Shown here: positions 8,399-16,393 of the stretch, piece after piece | Position numbering within the stretch: position 1 is the first letter of the stretch | How the letters are laid out: each line of letters opens with the position of its first letter | NCBI RefSeq assembly: GCF_001942255.1 | Contig: NZ_MKKC01000067.1 | Location: forward strand, 19,939-83,938 | DNA length: 64,000 nt | Direction of reading: 5' to 3' | Source of the DNA: Nocardiopsis sp. CNR-923 | GTDB lineage: Bacteria > Actinomycetota > Actinomycetes > Streptosporangiales > Streptosporangiaceae | Notes under the pieces: generated by a model | What the model was told of the DNA's origin: nothing | What the model saw: the letters and a program-made list of their open reading frames with translations, nothing else | The model's database searches: none | Position numbers and translations under genes: made by a program

Positions 8399-9067
8399 TC
8401 AGGCCGCCCTGCCGCCGCCCGTGGGACCCTCGCCGTTCTCGCGCTCGGCCTCGGCCTTGCGCTTCTTCTCCTCCTCGCGCTTCTTGCGCTCGGCGATCTT
8501 GGCCTGGGTGTCCTCGTTGTAGGCGTCCAGGGCCGCCTCGATGTCGGCGTCCAGGGCGAGCCCGCCACCCTTGACGTACAGACCCCGGTTGCAGAACCGG
8601 CGCAGGTCCTTCTCGCTGTGGGAGACCAGGACCATCGTGCGCTGGTTGGCCAGCATCCGGTCGATCGCGTCGTAGCACTTGCGCTTGAACGCCTTGTCGC
8701 CGACCGCGAGCACCTCGTCGACCAGCATGATCGGGTGCTCCAGCTGGGAGATCAGCGCGAACCCGAGCCGGACCTTCATGCCGCTGGAGTAGTGGCGCAC
8801 CGGGGAGTCGATGAACTTCGACTCGATCTCGGCGAAGTCGACGATCTCCTCGAAGCGCTGATCGATCTGCTTCTCGGACATGCCGTGCAGCGAGCCGACC
8901 AGGTACACGTTCTCGCGGCCGGTGAGGTTGTCGTTGAAGCCCGCCCGCAGCTCCAGCAGCGGGGCGACCCTGCCGCGCACGCGGACCTCGCCCTCGTCGG
9001 GCATGAGCACGCCCGCGATGAGCTTGAGCAGCGTCGACTTGCCGGTGCCGTTCTTGCCGACGATGCC
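8399..9067 (-). CDS. Polysaccharide/teichoic acid export ABC ATPase (TagH/Wzt-like), 5' end missing
   Basis: This is the ATP-binding subunit of an ABC exporter for a lipid-linked surface polymer. Walker A (GKNGTGKST), a TagH/Wzt-type segment LLELRAGFNDNLTGRENV, the signature YSSGM, Walker B (PIMLVDEVLAVGD) and the switch His in VLVSHSEKD are all present. A charged C-terminal coiled coil rich in Lys/Glu/Arg follows. The roughly 50 residues that should precede Walker A are absent. Instead the frame runs without interruption into an AtuA-like sequence at about 9067. The permease gene normally found beside such an ATPase is also absent, so a deletion or misjoin is likely. Confidence 0.75.
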   Translation of the reverse strand, partial: GIVGKNGTGKSTLLKLIAGVLMPDEGEVRVRGRVAPLLELRAGFNDNLTGRENVYLVGSLHGMSEKQIDQRFEEIVDFAEIESKFIDSPVRHYSSGMKVRLGFALISQLEHPIMLVDEVLAVGDKAFKRKCYDAIDRMLANQRTMVLVSHSEKDLRRFCNRGLYVKGGGLALDADIEAALDAYNEDTQAKIAERKKREEEKKRKAEAERENGEGPTGGGRAA

Positions 9068-10430
9068 ACGCAGTCGGAGTGCGGTGAGGCCGCGTGCGGC
9101 CTTCGGCGGCGGGACCGGGGCGGTGCCGCCGTCGGGGAGGATGACGGTGTGCTCCACCTCGGCGGCGGGGACCAGGGCGTGGGTGACGGCGACCCCGTCG
9201 GGTCGGGCGTCCCGGGGTGGCGACGACAGATGGAACCCGGCGTAGCTGGCCAGCGCGAGTTCGACGGCGCGGGCGCGAACGCCCGGCCGACGGTGGCGGG
9301 ATCGGCGTCGCGGGCCACGACGCGCAGGCGGCCGGTGGCGGCCTCCTGGACGGGGGCGTGCGGGTCTCGCGCGGGCGTGAACTCGAAGCGCAGGTCCGCG
9401 GGCCCGCGGGAGGCGAGGGCGGCGCGCATCTGGCGTTCGGCCACCGCGGCCTTGTCCTCGGCGTCCAGCCCGGTGATGAGGAACTCGACCTCGCCGCGGA
9501 ATCCGGTGAGTCCGGTCAGGCCCACCTTGAGGTCGGGAGGGGGCTCCTCCCCGCGTACGCCGCTGATCCGGACGCGGTCGGGGCCTGCGGGTCGAGGCGG
9601 ACGGTGTCGAGGCGCGCGGTGACGTCGGGACCGGCGTAGCGGGGACCGGCGATCTCGTAGACGAGCTGGGCGGTGACGGTTCCGGTGGTGACGGCCCCGC
9701 CGGACTGGGGGTGCTTGGTGATGACGGCGCTGCCGTCGGCGTGGATCTCGGCCAAGGGAAAGCCGGGGCGGTCGAGGTCGTGGCCGTCGCGGCGGAGGTG
9801 GGCGGCGAAGGCGTAGTTGCCGCCGGTGGCCTGGGCGCCGCACTCGATGACGTGTCCGGCGACGGTCGCCCCGGCCAGGGCGTCGAGGTCGTCGCCGGTC
9901 CAGCCGTGGTGGGCGATGGCGGGGCCGACCGCGAGTGAGGCGTCGGTGACGCGGCCGGTGACGACGATGTCGGCTCCCGCGTCCAGGCAGGCGGCGATGC
10001 CGAAGGCGCCGAGGTAGGCGTTGGCGGTGAGCGGGCTTCCGAGGCCCAGCTCCTCGGCGCGGTGGAGGAGGTCGTCGCCGGTGACGACGGCGATGCGCGG
10101 CTCCAGTCCGAGCTGGTCGGCGAGTTCGGTGAGCCGGTCGGCGAGACCGCGCGGGTTGAGGCCGCCGGCGTTGGTCACCACCCGGATCCGGCGCTCCACG
10201 ACCTGGGACAGGCACGTGCGCATCTGGCTCAGGAAGGTCCTGGCGTAACCGCGGCCGGGGTCGGCGAGCTGGTCGCGGCCGAGGATCGCCATGGTCAGCT
10301 CGGCCAGGTAGTCGCCGGTGAGGACGTCCACGGGCCCTTCTGTGAGCATGTCGCGGACGGCGGAGAAACGGTCGCCGTAGAAACCTGAGGCGTTCCCGAC
10401 GCGCAGCGGGGGCGCTGGTGTCGCAGTCAT
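9068..10430 (-). CDS. AtuA-like protein (acyclic terpene utilisation family, DUF1446), 3' end fused to ABC ATPase
   Basis: This gene encodes an AtuA/DUF1446-family protein, a family found in acyclic terpene, leucine and isovalerate catabolic clusters; its biochemical role is unclear. Recognisable segments are RVGNASGFYGDRFSAV, TGDYLAELTMAILGR, VTNAGGLNPRGLADRL, ADIVVTGRVTDASLAVGPAI and TGGNYAFAAHLRRD. The frame changes near 9585 (repairs to GPDRVRISGVRGEEPPPDL) and near 9280 (repairs to RAVELALASYAGFHL), each by one missing base. I chose ATG 10430 because the conserved domain follows directly. The C-terminal part stops at GLTALRLR and continues into the ATPase. No terpene or acyl-CoA genes are adjacent, so the context is foreign to the family. 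Confidence 0.7.
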
Positions 10431-10457
10431 GGATCGAGAGTGACACCGGACACACAA

Positions 10458-10483
10458 AAAAACAAGCACGAATGATTGTTTTT
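10458..10483. promoter_or_regulatory. AT-rich palindromic operator candidate upstream of the AtuA-like gene
   Basis: AAAAACAAGCA (10458-10468) and TGATTGTTTTT (10473-10483) match at 10 of 11 positions around a CGAA centre, in strongly GC-rich surroundings. The site lies 28 bases upstream of the AtuA-like start and resembles a TetR-family operator. Its other flank faces the gene at 10583. Confidence 0.5.
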
Positions 10484-10582
10484 CTGTGGATCATCCCGTT
10501 GCGCACCGGATGGCCGGTAGTGGCCACAGAGTGTGCCTTACGGGGCCTCCGAGGAGGCGGAGCCGCACGGTAGTTTGTCGCG

Positions 10583-11125
10583 GTGAGCACCTCCCACGAT
10601 GACAACAAGCCCGGTGCGGACGGCGCCGACGAGTCCGCGGACACCGTCGTCGACACTGCCGACACGACGGGCGGAGCCGCGGCGAAGGTCGAGGACGCGA
10701 GCGAGATCTTCCTCAGGGGAACGCCCGTACCGCCGTCCTCCGCCCTGGGCGGCGTCTTCTCCGCCGAGACCTTCGCGGTGGCGGGCCTGCTCCTCCTCGC
10801 CCCCGTCGTCGTCGACTCGCGGCTCTTCGAACTCTTCGGATGGTTCGTGCTGTCCGGGGCGACCGCGGTTCCGGCCGGGTACGCGCCCGCGGGCGGCGCC
10901 GACGTCGCCGTCGCGGGCGGGCTCAGCGCCCTGGCCGTCCTGGCAGGCGCCGTGTCGTTGTTCCGCAGCGGCGCGCACACGCGGGCCTCCGCGCGCTGGG
11001 TGTCCGCGGCGACGGTCCTCGTCGGCGCCCTGTTCCTCCTGATCGCGGTCGTCACCTACGCGTGGCTGCCCGCGCAGGGAGCCGAACTCGGCTGGTTCGG
11101 CTACCAGCCCTACAGCGGCGGCTGA
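10583..11125 (+). CDS. Hypothetical membrane protein, 180 aa
   Basis: I do not recognise a family. The first 50 residues are acidic and polar (Asp/Ala/Thr-rich). About four hydrophobic segments follow: TFAVAGLLLLAPVVVDSRLF, LFGWFVLSGATAVPAGY, VAGGLSALAVLAGAVSLF and VSAATVLVGALFLLIAVVTY. The C-terminus GWFGYQPYSGG is short and aromatic. The start GTG at 10583 follows the operator-containing intergenic region, so this gene may share control with the AtuA-like gene. The pattern fits a small integral membrane protein with a cytoplasmic acidic tail. Confidence 0.65.
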   Translation: MSTSHDDNKPGADGADESADTVVDTADTTGGAAAKVEDASEIFLRGTPVPPSSALGGVFSAETFAVAGLLLLAPVVVDSRLFELFGWFVLSGATAVPAGYAPAGGADVAVAGGLSALAVLAGAVSLFRSGAHTRASARWVSAATVLVGALFLLIAVVTYAWLPAQGAELGWFGYQPYSGG

Positions 11126-11563
11126 CCCGGACCTACCAGGTGCGGGCGGCGTGCGGCACCTCGCGCGCGTCCATGTACACGGGGGTTCGGTAGCGGCGCC
11201 GCCCGCGTCGCGGTAGGTCCATCGGACACACCGGGAAGGCTCGACGCAAGCGCCCGATCAGCCGGTGCGGCGCGCCCGGAGCAGAGGCAGCCCGGCCAGG
11301 GCCGCGCCGACCAGCCCCACCGCGATGTGGCCGCCGACGGTCGCGCCGACCAGTCCCGTCGCCGCGGCCATGACGGCTCTCCCGAGCGCGGCTCCTCGTG
11401 CTCGCCCACGAGTCAGGTCCGGTGGTCCCGCACACCTCCTGACCGGGCACCGAACGATTCCGAGCGATAGAGTTCGATGGCCGTGTCGATCCGCGCCGTC
11501 CGGGTTCGACCTGGGGATGAGAGGGTTCCGCTGAGGAGCCCGGTCCTTCGAGGGAGTACAGAG
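11126..11563. other. Intergenic stretch with one weak small ORF
   Basis: No conserved gene is visible. On the minus strand 11258-11371 could encode a 37-residue hydrophobic peptide starting MAAATGLVGATVGGHIAVGL, but there is no convincing ribosome-binding site. The right end carries the promoter region of the DGPF gene. Confidence 0.4.
11258..11371 (-). CDS. Possible 37-aa membrane peptide
   Basis: ATG 11371 opens a frame made almost entirely of Ala/Gly/Leu/Val residues that ends in a basic tail LLRARRTG, like a single-span membrane peptide. There is no good Shine-Dalgarno sequence, and such frames arise easily in GC-rich DNA. Treat it as tentative. Confidence 0.2.
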   Translation of the reverse strand: MAAATGLVGATVGGHIAVGLVGAALAGLPLLRARRTG

Positions 11564-11983
11564 ATGAAGTACATGCTGATCATGCGCGCGACCGACGAGG
11601 CCATGGGCCAGATGGGGGACTCCGACTTCGCCGAGACGCTGGCCAAGGTCGGCGCGTTCAACGACGAGTTGGTCCGCGCCGGCGTCCTGCTCGCCGCCGA
11701 GGGCCTCGCCGACCCCGCCGAGGGCGTGGTGGTCGACACTTCCGTGGAGCCGCCCGTGGTCACCGACGGCCCGTACGGGGAGACCAAGGAACTCTTCGGC
11801 GGATTCTACATCCTCAACGTGGCGTCCAAGGAGGAGGCCGTCGAGTGGGCCAAGCGCATCCCGGTCTCCGGCCCCGGCCTCAAGACCGAGATCCGTCGGG
11901 TCACCACGATCGACGAGTTCCCGCAGGACAACGAGTGGATCCAGAAGGAGCGGGCGTGGCGCGAGGCCACCGGCCAGCTCTGA
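11564..11983 (+). CDS. YCII/DGPF-family protein, partner of an ECF42 sigma factor
   Basis: This 139-residue protein has a ferredoxin-like YCII-type fold, starting MKYMLIMRATDEAM and carrying the family tetrapeptide region as TDGPYGETKELFGGFYIL near residues 65-82. The upstream in-frame ATG at 11477 is rejected because GGGAG sits just before ATG 11564 and the domain begins there. It lies 19 bases before the sigma factor gene. This DGPF-ECF42 pairing is well known in actinobacteria. The biochemical role of DGPF proteins is unresolved; a sensory or small-molecule-binding role is usually suggested. Confidence 0.88.
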   Translation: MKYMLIMRATDEAMGQMGDSDFAETLAKVGAFNDELVRAGVLLAAEGLADPAEGVVVDTSVEPPVVTDGPYGETKELFGGFYILNVASKEEAVEWAKRIPVSGPGLKTEIRRVTTIDEFPQDNEWIQKERAWREATGQL

Positions 11984-12002
11984 CCAGACGAACGGACCAG
12001 TG

Positions 12003-13289
12003 ATGACCGACCCCACAGGCCGTGAGGCCGTCTCCGCCGTCTGGCGGATCGAGTCCGCCAGGATCGTCGGCGCCCTCACGCGCTATACCGGGGACTTCGC
12101 GCTGGCCGAGGACCTGGCCCAGGAAGCCCTGGCCGAAGCGCTGGTGACCTGGCCGCGCGAGGGCGTGCCCCGCAACCCCGCGGGGTGGCTGCTGACCGTC
12201 GGCAGGCGGCGCGCGATCGACGGGTTCCGTCGGCGCGCCGCCCGCGACGAGCGCTACGCCGCCCTCGCCCGGGACCTGGCAGAGGGCGGCATCGCCTCGG
12301 GCGACACGACCGTTTCACCGGGTGGAGGAGACCGGGACATGCTGTGGGATCCGGACCAGATCGACGACGACGTGCTCGCGCTGATGTTCGTGGCCTGCCA
12401 CCCCGTCCTGTCGCGGGAGGCGCGCGTGGCGCTCACACTGCGGGTGGTCGGCGGTCTGACCAGCGACCAGATCGCCAGGGCGTTCCTACAGCCGACCGCG
12501 ACCGTGCAGGCGCGGATCACACGGGCGAAGAAGACCCTCGGGGCGGCGCGGGTGCCGTTCGGTCTCCCCCCGGCGAACGAACGCGCCGAACGGCTCGGAT
12601 CCGTGCTCAACGTGGTCTACGTGATCTTCACCGAAGGGTCCTCGGTGAGCTCCGGCGACGAGCTGATCCGGTTCGACGTCGCCTCCGAGGCCCTGCGCCT
12701 GGCGCGGGTGCTGGCCCGGCTGGTCCCGGACGAGCCGGAGGCGCACGGTCTGCTGGCCCTGCTGGAGCTGACCGCGGCGCGCTTCCCCGCGCGCACCGAC
12801 GCGGACGGGCGGCCGGTGCTGCTGGAGGACCAGGACCGGCGCCGGTGGGACCGCGACGCGATCCGGCGGGGACGCGCCGCCCTGGCGCACGCGGAAGGGT
12901 GCGGGCGGGGTCTGGGCGCCTACGGCCTGCAGGCGGCGATCGCCGAGTGCCACGCGGTCGCCCCCTCGGTCGGGGAGACGGACTGGGAGCGGATCGTGGT
13001 CGTCTACGAGGCGCTCGGGAGGGTCGCGCCGTCGCCGGTGGTCGACCTCAACCGCGCGGTGGCGGTGTCCATGGCCCGGGGGCCGGCCGAGGCGCTGGAG
13101 ATCGTGGACCGGCTGGCGCGGGACGGGGCGCTGGCGAGGACGCACCTGCTGCCGACCGTGCGCGGGGAGCTGCTCACCCGCCTGGGACGTTCCGAGGAGG
13201 CCCGCACCGAACTGGAGCGCGCGGTGACACTGTGCGGCAACGCGCGTGAGCGCGGCGTGCTGGAGCGCAAGCTCGCAGACCTGGCCTGA
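12003..13289 (+). CDS. ECF42-type RNA polymerase sigma factor with C-terminal extension
   Basis: The N-terminal 180 residues form sigma region 2 (GDFALAEDLAQEALAEAL, GWLLTVGRRRAIDGFRRRA) and region 4 (VALTLRVVGGLTSDQIARAF, TVQARITRAKKTL). The remaining 240 residues form the helical, TPR-like extension characteristic of ECF42 factors (ALLELTAARFPART, WERIVVVYEALGRVAPSPVV, LNRAVAVSMARGP). The length of 428 residues fits. GTG 12000 and ATG 12003 are both possible starts; I chose the ATG. No anti-sigma factor lies nearby, which is normal for this group, where the extension is thought to regulate activity. The sigma factor is expected to control its own DGPF gene. Confidence 0.9.
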   Translation: MTDPTGREAVSAVWRIESARIVGALTRYTGDFALAEDLAQEALAEALVTWPREGVPRNPAGWLLTVGRRRAIDGFRRRAARDERYAALARDLAEGGIASGDTTVSPGGGDRDMLWDPDQIDDDVLALMFVACHPVLSREARVALTLRVVGGLTSDQIARAFLQPTATVQARITRAKKTLGAARVPFGLPPANERAERLGSVLNVVYVIFTEGSSVSSGDELIRFDVASEALRLARVLARLVPDEPEAHGLLALLELTAARFPARTDADGRPVLLEDQDRRRWDRDAIRRGRAALAHAEGCGRGLGAYGLQAAIAECHAVAPSVGETDWERIVVVYEALGRVAPSPVVDLNRAVAVSMARGPAEALEIVDRLARDGALARTHLLPTVRGELLTRLGRSEEARTELERAVTLCGNARERGVLERKLADLA

Positions 13290-13406
13290 TTCCGAGTCTG
13301 CGTCACCGGGTCCGGCGGTGTTCGACGTGCCGCGATCGGGGGGCGCGTCCGTACCGGCGGCGGGCCCTGGAGGAGCCCCGTTCTCCGCACGGATCCCGGC
13401 CCACGG

Positions 13407-14657
13407 TCAGCCCGTGCGGCCACCGCGCCGCGCGAGCAGGGCGAGCACCCCGGCGGCCGCCGCCGTCACCGCGCCCAGCACCCACCACCCCGGCGTTCCC
13501 TGGGAGAGCACCAACGGCAGGACCAGCGCCGACCCCAGGATGCGGGCCAGGGCTCCGGCCATGCCGAACACCGCCTGGTACTGCGTCTGGAGGTCGGCGG
13601 GGGCGCGGCGCAGGGCCAGGTGCCATGCGGACGGGCCCGCGGCCACCTCGCCCAGGGTGAGCAGGACGATGCCCACCAGCACCACGGCCGCCGCCCCGAA
13701 CGGGCCGCCCAGCGGAGCCGCCCCGAACAGGCCGCATGCCAGGAGCAGGGCGGCGCCCGCGACCACGGCGGAACGGGCGGCCCCGCGGTCGGTGCGCACC
13801 CGCGCCGCCCACGGAGTCTGCAGGACCAGGACCACCACGGTGTTGAGCCCCAGTGCCACCGCGCAGACCCACATCGGCGCCTCCGTCCGGGTGCTCACCC
13901 ACACCGGGAGGATCAACGACAGGACCGGCATGTACAGCTGGAGGAGCGCCGTCGCGGCGGTGACCGTGACCAGCCGCCGGTCCCGCAAAGCGCCCGTGCC
14001 CGCGCGGAACCGCCCCCCGCCCGTGCGGGGAGCGGGACGCCCGTCCGCCGCCCTCGGCAGGCCGTGCAGCAGCGCGGCGCACACCAGGGCCACGACCGCA
14101 CCGCACGCGTAGACCGACAGGAACGCGGACCGGCTGTCGACCGCCAGCACCACGGCCCCGACCACGGTGCCCGCGCCCAGCCCCGCGTTGAGCAGCGAAT
14201 GCATGTGGGCGCGCGCCCGCACCCGCCGCTCCGGGCCGACATAGGAGGCCACCAACGCGTGTCGTACCGCCCCCGCACCGGCCTGGGCCACCACGAACAC
14301 GACCGCGCCGACCGCGTAGGTCCACAGGTCGTCCGCCACCAGGTACACGGTGAGGGCGGCGCCGATGAGGAGGCTGTGGGCCACGGCGGCCCTGCGCCGA
14401 CCGGCCCTGTCCGCCACCGCGCCCAGGAACGGGGCCGTCACCAGGGCGCACCCGGCGGCCAGCGCCAGGACCAGACCGATCGAGGCGGCGGGCAGCCCGA
14501 CCCGGGTGCTGAAGTACAGGACCACCGTGGCCAGGACGGCCCCGTCCGTGACGGCGCTGATCAGCTGGACCGCGTACACGCGCCGCACGGGCGCGGGAAG
14601 GGGCTCGGGGGTCGGTCGGCGCGCGGCGGACGCGGCGGACGGGGTCGGGATCGCCAT
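13407..14657 (-). CDS. MFS transporter
   Basis: This 416-residue major facilitator superfamily protein has about 12 membrane helices and is probably a drug or metabolite exporter. The first helix is YAVQLISAVTDGAVLATVVL. The inter-helix motif after helix 2 appears as FLGAVADRAGRRRAAVAH near residue 80. The ATG at 14657 follows a TACGTT -10-like hexamer by only six bases, suggesting a leaderless mRNA. The gene diverges from a MocR-type regulator 46 bases away, a common regulator-transporter arrangement, so the regulator probably controls it. The substrate is unknown. Confidence 0.85.
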   Translation of the reverse strand: MAIPTPSAASAARRPTPEPLPAPVRRVYAVQLISAVTDGAVLATVVLYFSTRVGLPAASIGLVLALAAGCALVTAPFLGAVADRAGRRRAAVAHSLLIGAALTVYLVADDLWTYAVGAVVFVVAQAGAGAVRHALVASYVGPERRVRARAHMHSLLNAGLGAGTVVGAVVLAVDSRSAFLSVYACGAVVALVCAALLHGLPRAADGRPAPRTGGGRFRAGTGALRDRRLVTVTAATALLQLYMPVLSLILPVWVSTRTEAPMWVCAVALGLNTVVVLVLQTPWAARVRTDRGAARSAVVAGAALLLACGLFGAAPLGGPFGAAAVVLVGIVLLTLGEVAAGPSAWHLALRRAPADLQTQYQAVFGMAGALARILGSALVLPLVLSQGTPGWWVLGAVTAAAAGVLALLARRGGRTG

Positions 14658-14703
14658 GCGTCGAACGTAGGGGATGATCGGTCCTGGGCTACAGTCCATT
14701 TCC
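14658..14703. promoter_or_regulatory. Divergent, probably leaderless promoters of the MFS and MocR genes
   Basis: Only 46 bases separate the two start codons. TACAGT (14690-14695) ends eight bases before ATG 14704 on the plus strand, and TACGTT ends six bases before ATG 14657 on the minus strand. No Shine-Dalgarno sequence is seen for either gene. A weak dyad CCTG-GGCTA-CAGT overlaps the plus-strand hexamer and could bind the MocR regulator. Confidence 0.4.
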
Positions 14704-16128
14704 ATGGGCGGAAGATGGGCCATTGCGGGTATCGACCTGCACGTCGACGTGGCGGGGACGCGGGTTTCGCGCTCCCTGGAGGAGGCCCTGCGCGCCGCCG
14801 TCGTCGACGGCAGGCTCGCGGTCGGCACCCGGCTGCCCTCCTCCCGGACGCTCGCCGCCGACCTCGGGATCTCCCGCAACAGTGTGGCCCAGGCCTACGA
14901 ACAGCTGACCGCCGAGGGGTGGCTCGACGCGCGGGTCGGCGCGGGGACCTGGGTGCGAGAACGGGCGGCGCCTCCCACCGGTCGCGTACCGGCCCCGGCC
15001 GCGACCCGGCCGGACCTGGACCTGCGCGCGGGCGTCCCCGACGCCTCCGCCTTCCCACGGCAGGCGTGGGCGGCCGCGGCGCGGCGGGTCCTCGCGCGCG
15101 CCTCGGTCGACGCCCTCGGCTACACCGACCCGCGCGGTGTTCCGGCCCTGCGGCAACACATGGCCGCCTACCTCGCTCGGGCCCGAGGCGTGCGCGCCTC
15201 GGCCGCGGACGTGTTCGTGGGGCACGGGTTCGGGGACCTGCTCGCCCTGGTGTGCAGGGCCCTTCGGGCACGGGGCGCGCGACTGGTCGCCGTCGAGGAG
15301 TACGGGCACGAGCTGCACCGGCGGATCGTCCGCGCCCACGGGCTGCAGACCGTCACGCTCGCGATCGACGACGACGGCGCCGACGTCTCCCGGCTGGAGG
15401 AGGCCGGCGCCGACGCGGTCCTGCTCACCCCCGCGCACCAGTTCCCCACGGGGGTGCCGCTGTCGGCCGAGCGCCGTGTGCGGCTGGTGCGGTGGGCTGA
15501 GCGCGCGGACGCGATCGTCGTGGAGGACGACTACGACGGCGAGTTCCGGTTCGACCGCCGGGCGGTGGGGGCGCTCCAGGCCCTGGCTCCCGAGCGCGTG
15601 CTCTACGCCGGGACCGCCAGCAAGGCGCTCGCCCCCGCCGTCGGGCTGGCGTGGGCGGTGGCGCCCCCGTCACTGGTGCCCGCGCTGGTGGAGGCCCGCG
15701 AGACGACGGGCGGCGGCCAGGACGCGGTCAACCAGCTCACGCTCGCGGAGTTCGTGGGCGGTCACGACTACGACCGGCACGTGCGCCGCCTGCGGCACCT
15801 GTACCGGTCGCGCCGGGAGGCGGTGGAGGCCGCGGTCGCGGACCGGCTTCCCCGCTGCCGGGTCACGGGGCTGCCCGCGGGACTGCACTGCCTGGTCGAG
15901 CTGCCCGGCGGCGTGCGGGAGGGGGACGTCGTGGTTGAGGCCGCCCGGCGCGGCCTGGCACTGGAGGGGCTGGGCGCGTTCGCCGAGGGCACCGTCGCGC
16001 CGGAGACGTCCTCGGCGCGACGGCCCCCGAGCGTGGTCGTCGGTTACGGGGCTCCGCGCCCCCACCGCTTCGGGGAGGCGTTGGCGGCGTTGGTGGCATC
16101 CGTCGACGCCGCTTCTGGTCGGCGGTGA
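14704..16128 (+). CDS. MocR/PdxR-type GntR transcription regulator with aminotransferase domain
   Basis: This 474-residue regulator has an N-terminal GntR winged helix (RSLEEALRAAVVDGRLAVGT, LPSSRTLAADLGISRNSVAQ) joined to a fold-type I aminotransferase domain. The PLP-binding motif is GTASKALAPAVGLAWAV with the Schiff-base Lys. VEDDYDGEFRFDRR and YTDPRGVPALRQHMAAYLAR are typical of the family. These proteins sense PLP or a PLP adduct with an amine. The start is placed at ATG 14704, near a -10-like hexamer; the ATG at 14674 would leave almost no promoter. The divergent MFS transporter is the likely target. Confidence 0.9.
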   Translation: MGGRWAIAGIDLHVDVAGTRVSRSLEEALRAAVVDGRLAVGTRLPSSRTLAADLGISRNSVAQAYEQLTAEGWLDARVGAGTWVRERAAPPTGRVPAPAATRPDLDLRAGVPDASAFPRQAWAAAARRVLARASVDALGYTDPRGVPALRQHMAAYLARARGVRASAADVFVGHGFGDLLALVCRALRARGARLVAVEEYGHELHRRIVRAHGLQTVTLAIDDDGADVSRLEEAGADAVLLTPAHQFPTGVPLSAERRVRLVRWAERADAIVVEDDYDGEFRFDRRAVGALQALAPERVLYAGTASKALAPAVGLAWAVAPPSLVPALVEARETTGGGQDAVNQLTLAEFVGGHDYDRHVRRLRHLYRSRREAVEAAVADRLPRCRVTGLPAGLHCLVELPGGVREGDVVVEAARRGLALEGLGAFAEGTVAPETSSARRPPSVVVGYGAPRPHRFGEALAALVASVDAASGRR

Positions 16129-16171
16129 CGCGCGCGGGCGGAGGGGCGGCGTCGGCCAACCCTCGGTCTCG

Positions 16172-16393
16172 CTATGTGGCGGCGTCGAGGAAGGCCCGCC
16201 ACTCGTCGGCACCGAAGGACAGCGCTCCGAGTTCGCGATGCTTCGAGTCCCGGACCGCGGCCCCGGTCGGCCAGTCGGCCACCTCCACACAGGCGGCCTC
16301 GCTCTGGGAGTAGCTGGACGTGCGGAAGTCGGCTTCTACGAACAGCGGGCGATTCTCGTTCACTTCGTCAGTCCTTGTCTTGAACGTGGTCAC
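16172..16393 (-). CDS. DUF397 protein
   Basis: This small DUF397 protein has 73 residues. The domain is complete: FRTSSYSQSEAACVEVADW, then AAVRDSKHRELGALSFGADEW, then RAFLDAA. In actinomycetes DUF397 proteins are encoded directly after XRE/DUF5753 regulators and act with them in developmental and antibiotic control, as in the WhiJ-type loci. Here the gene overlaps the end of the upstream regulator by 26 bases, so it is translationally coupled. No other domain is present. Confidence 0.88.
   Translation of the reverse strand: MTTFKTRTDEVNENRPLFVEADFRTSSYSQSEAACVEVADWPTGAAVRDSKHRELGALSFGADEWRAFLDAAT

Noticed and set aside
8776..11055. A 759-codon open frame on the minus strand
   Set aside because: Only its middle is real AtuA-like sequence in that frame; the first part and the end are out-of-frame Arg/Pro/Ser-rich shadow.
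11110..11450. Several 99-105-codon minus-strand ORFs
   Set aside because: They are Arg/Pro/Ala-rich shadow frames of a non-coding stretch without start signals.
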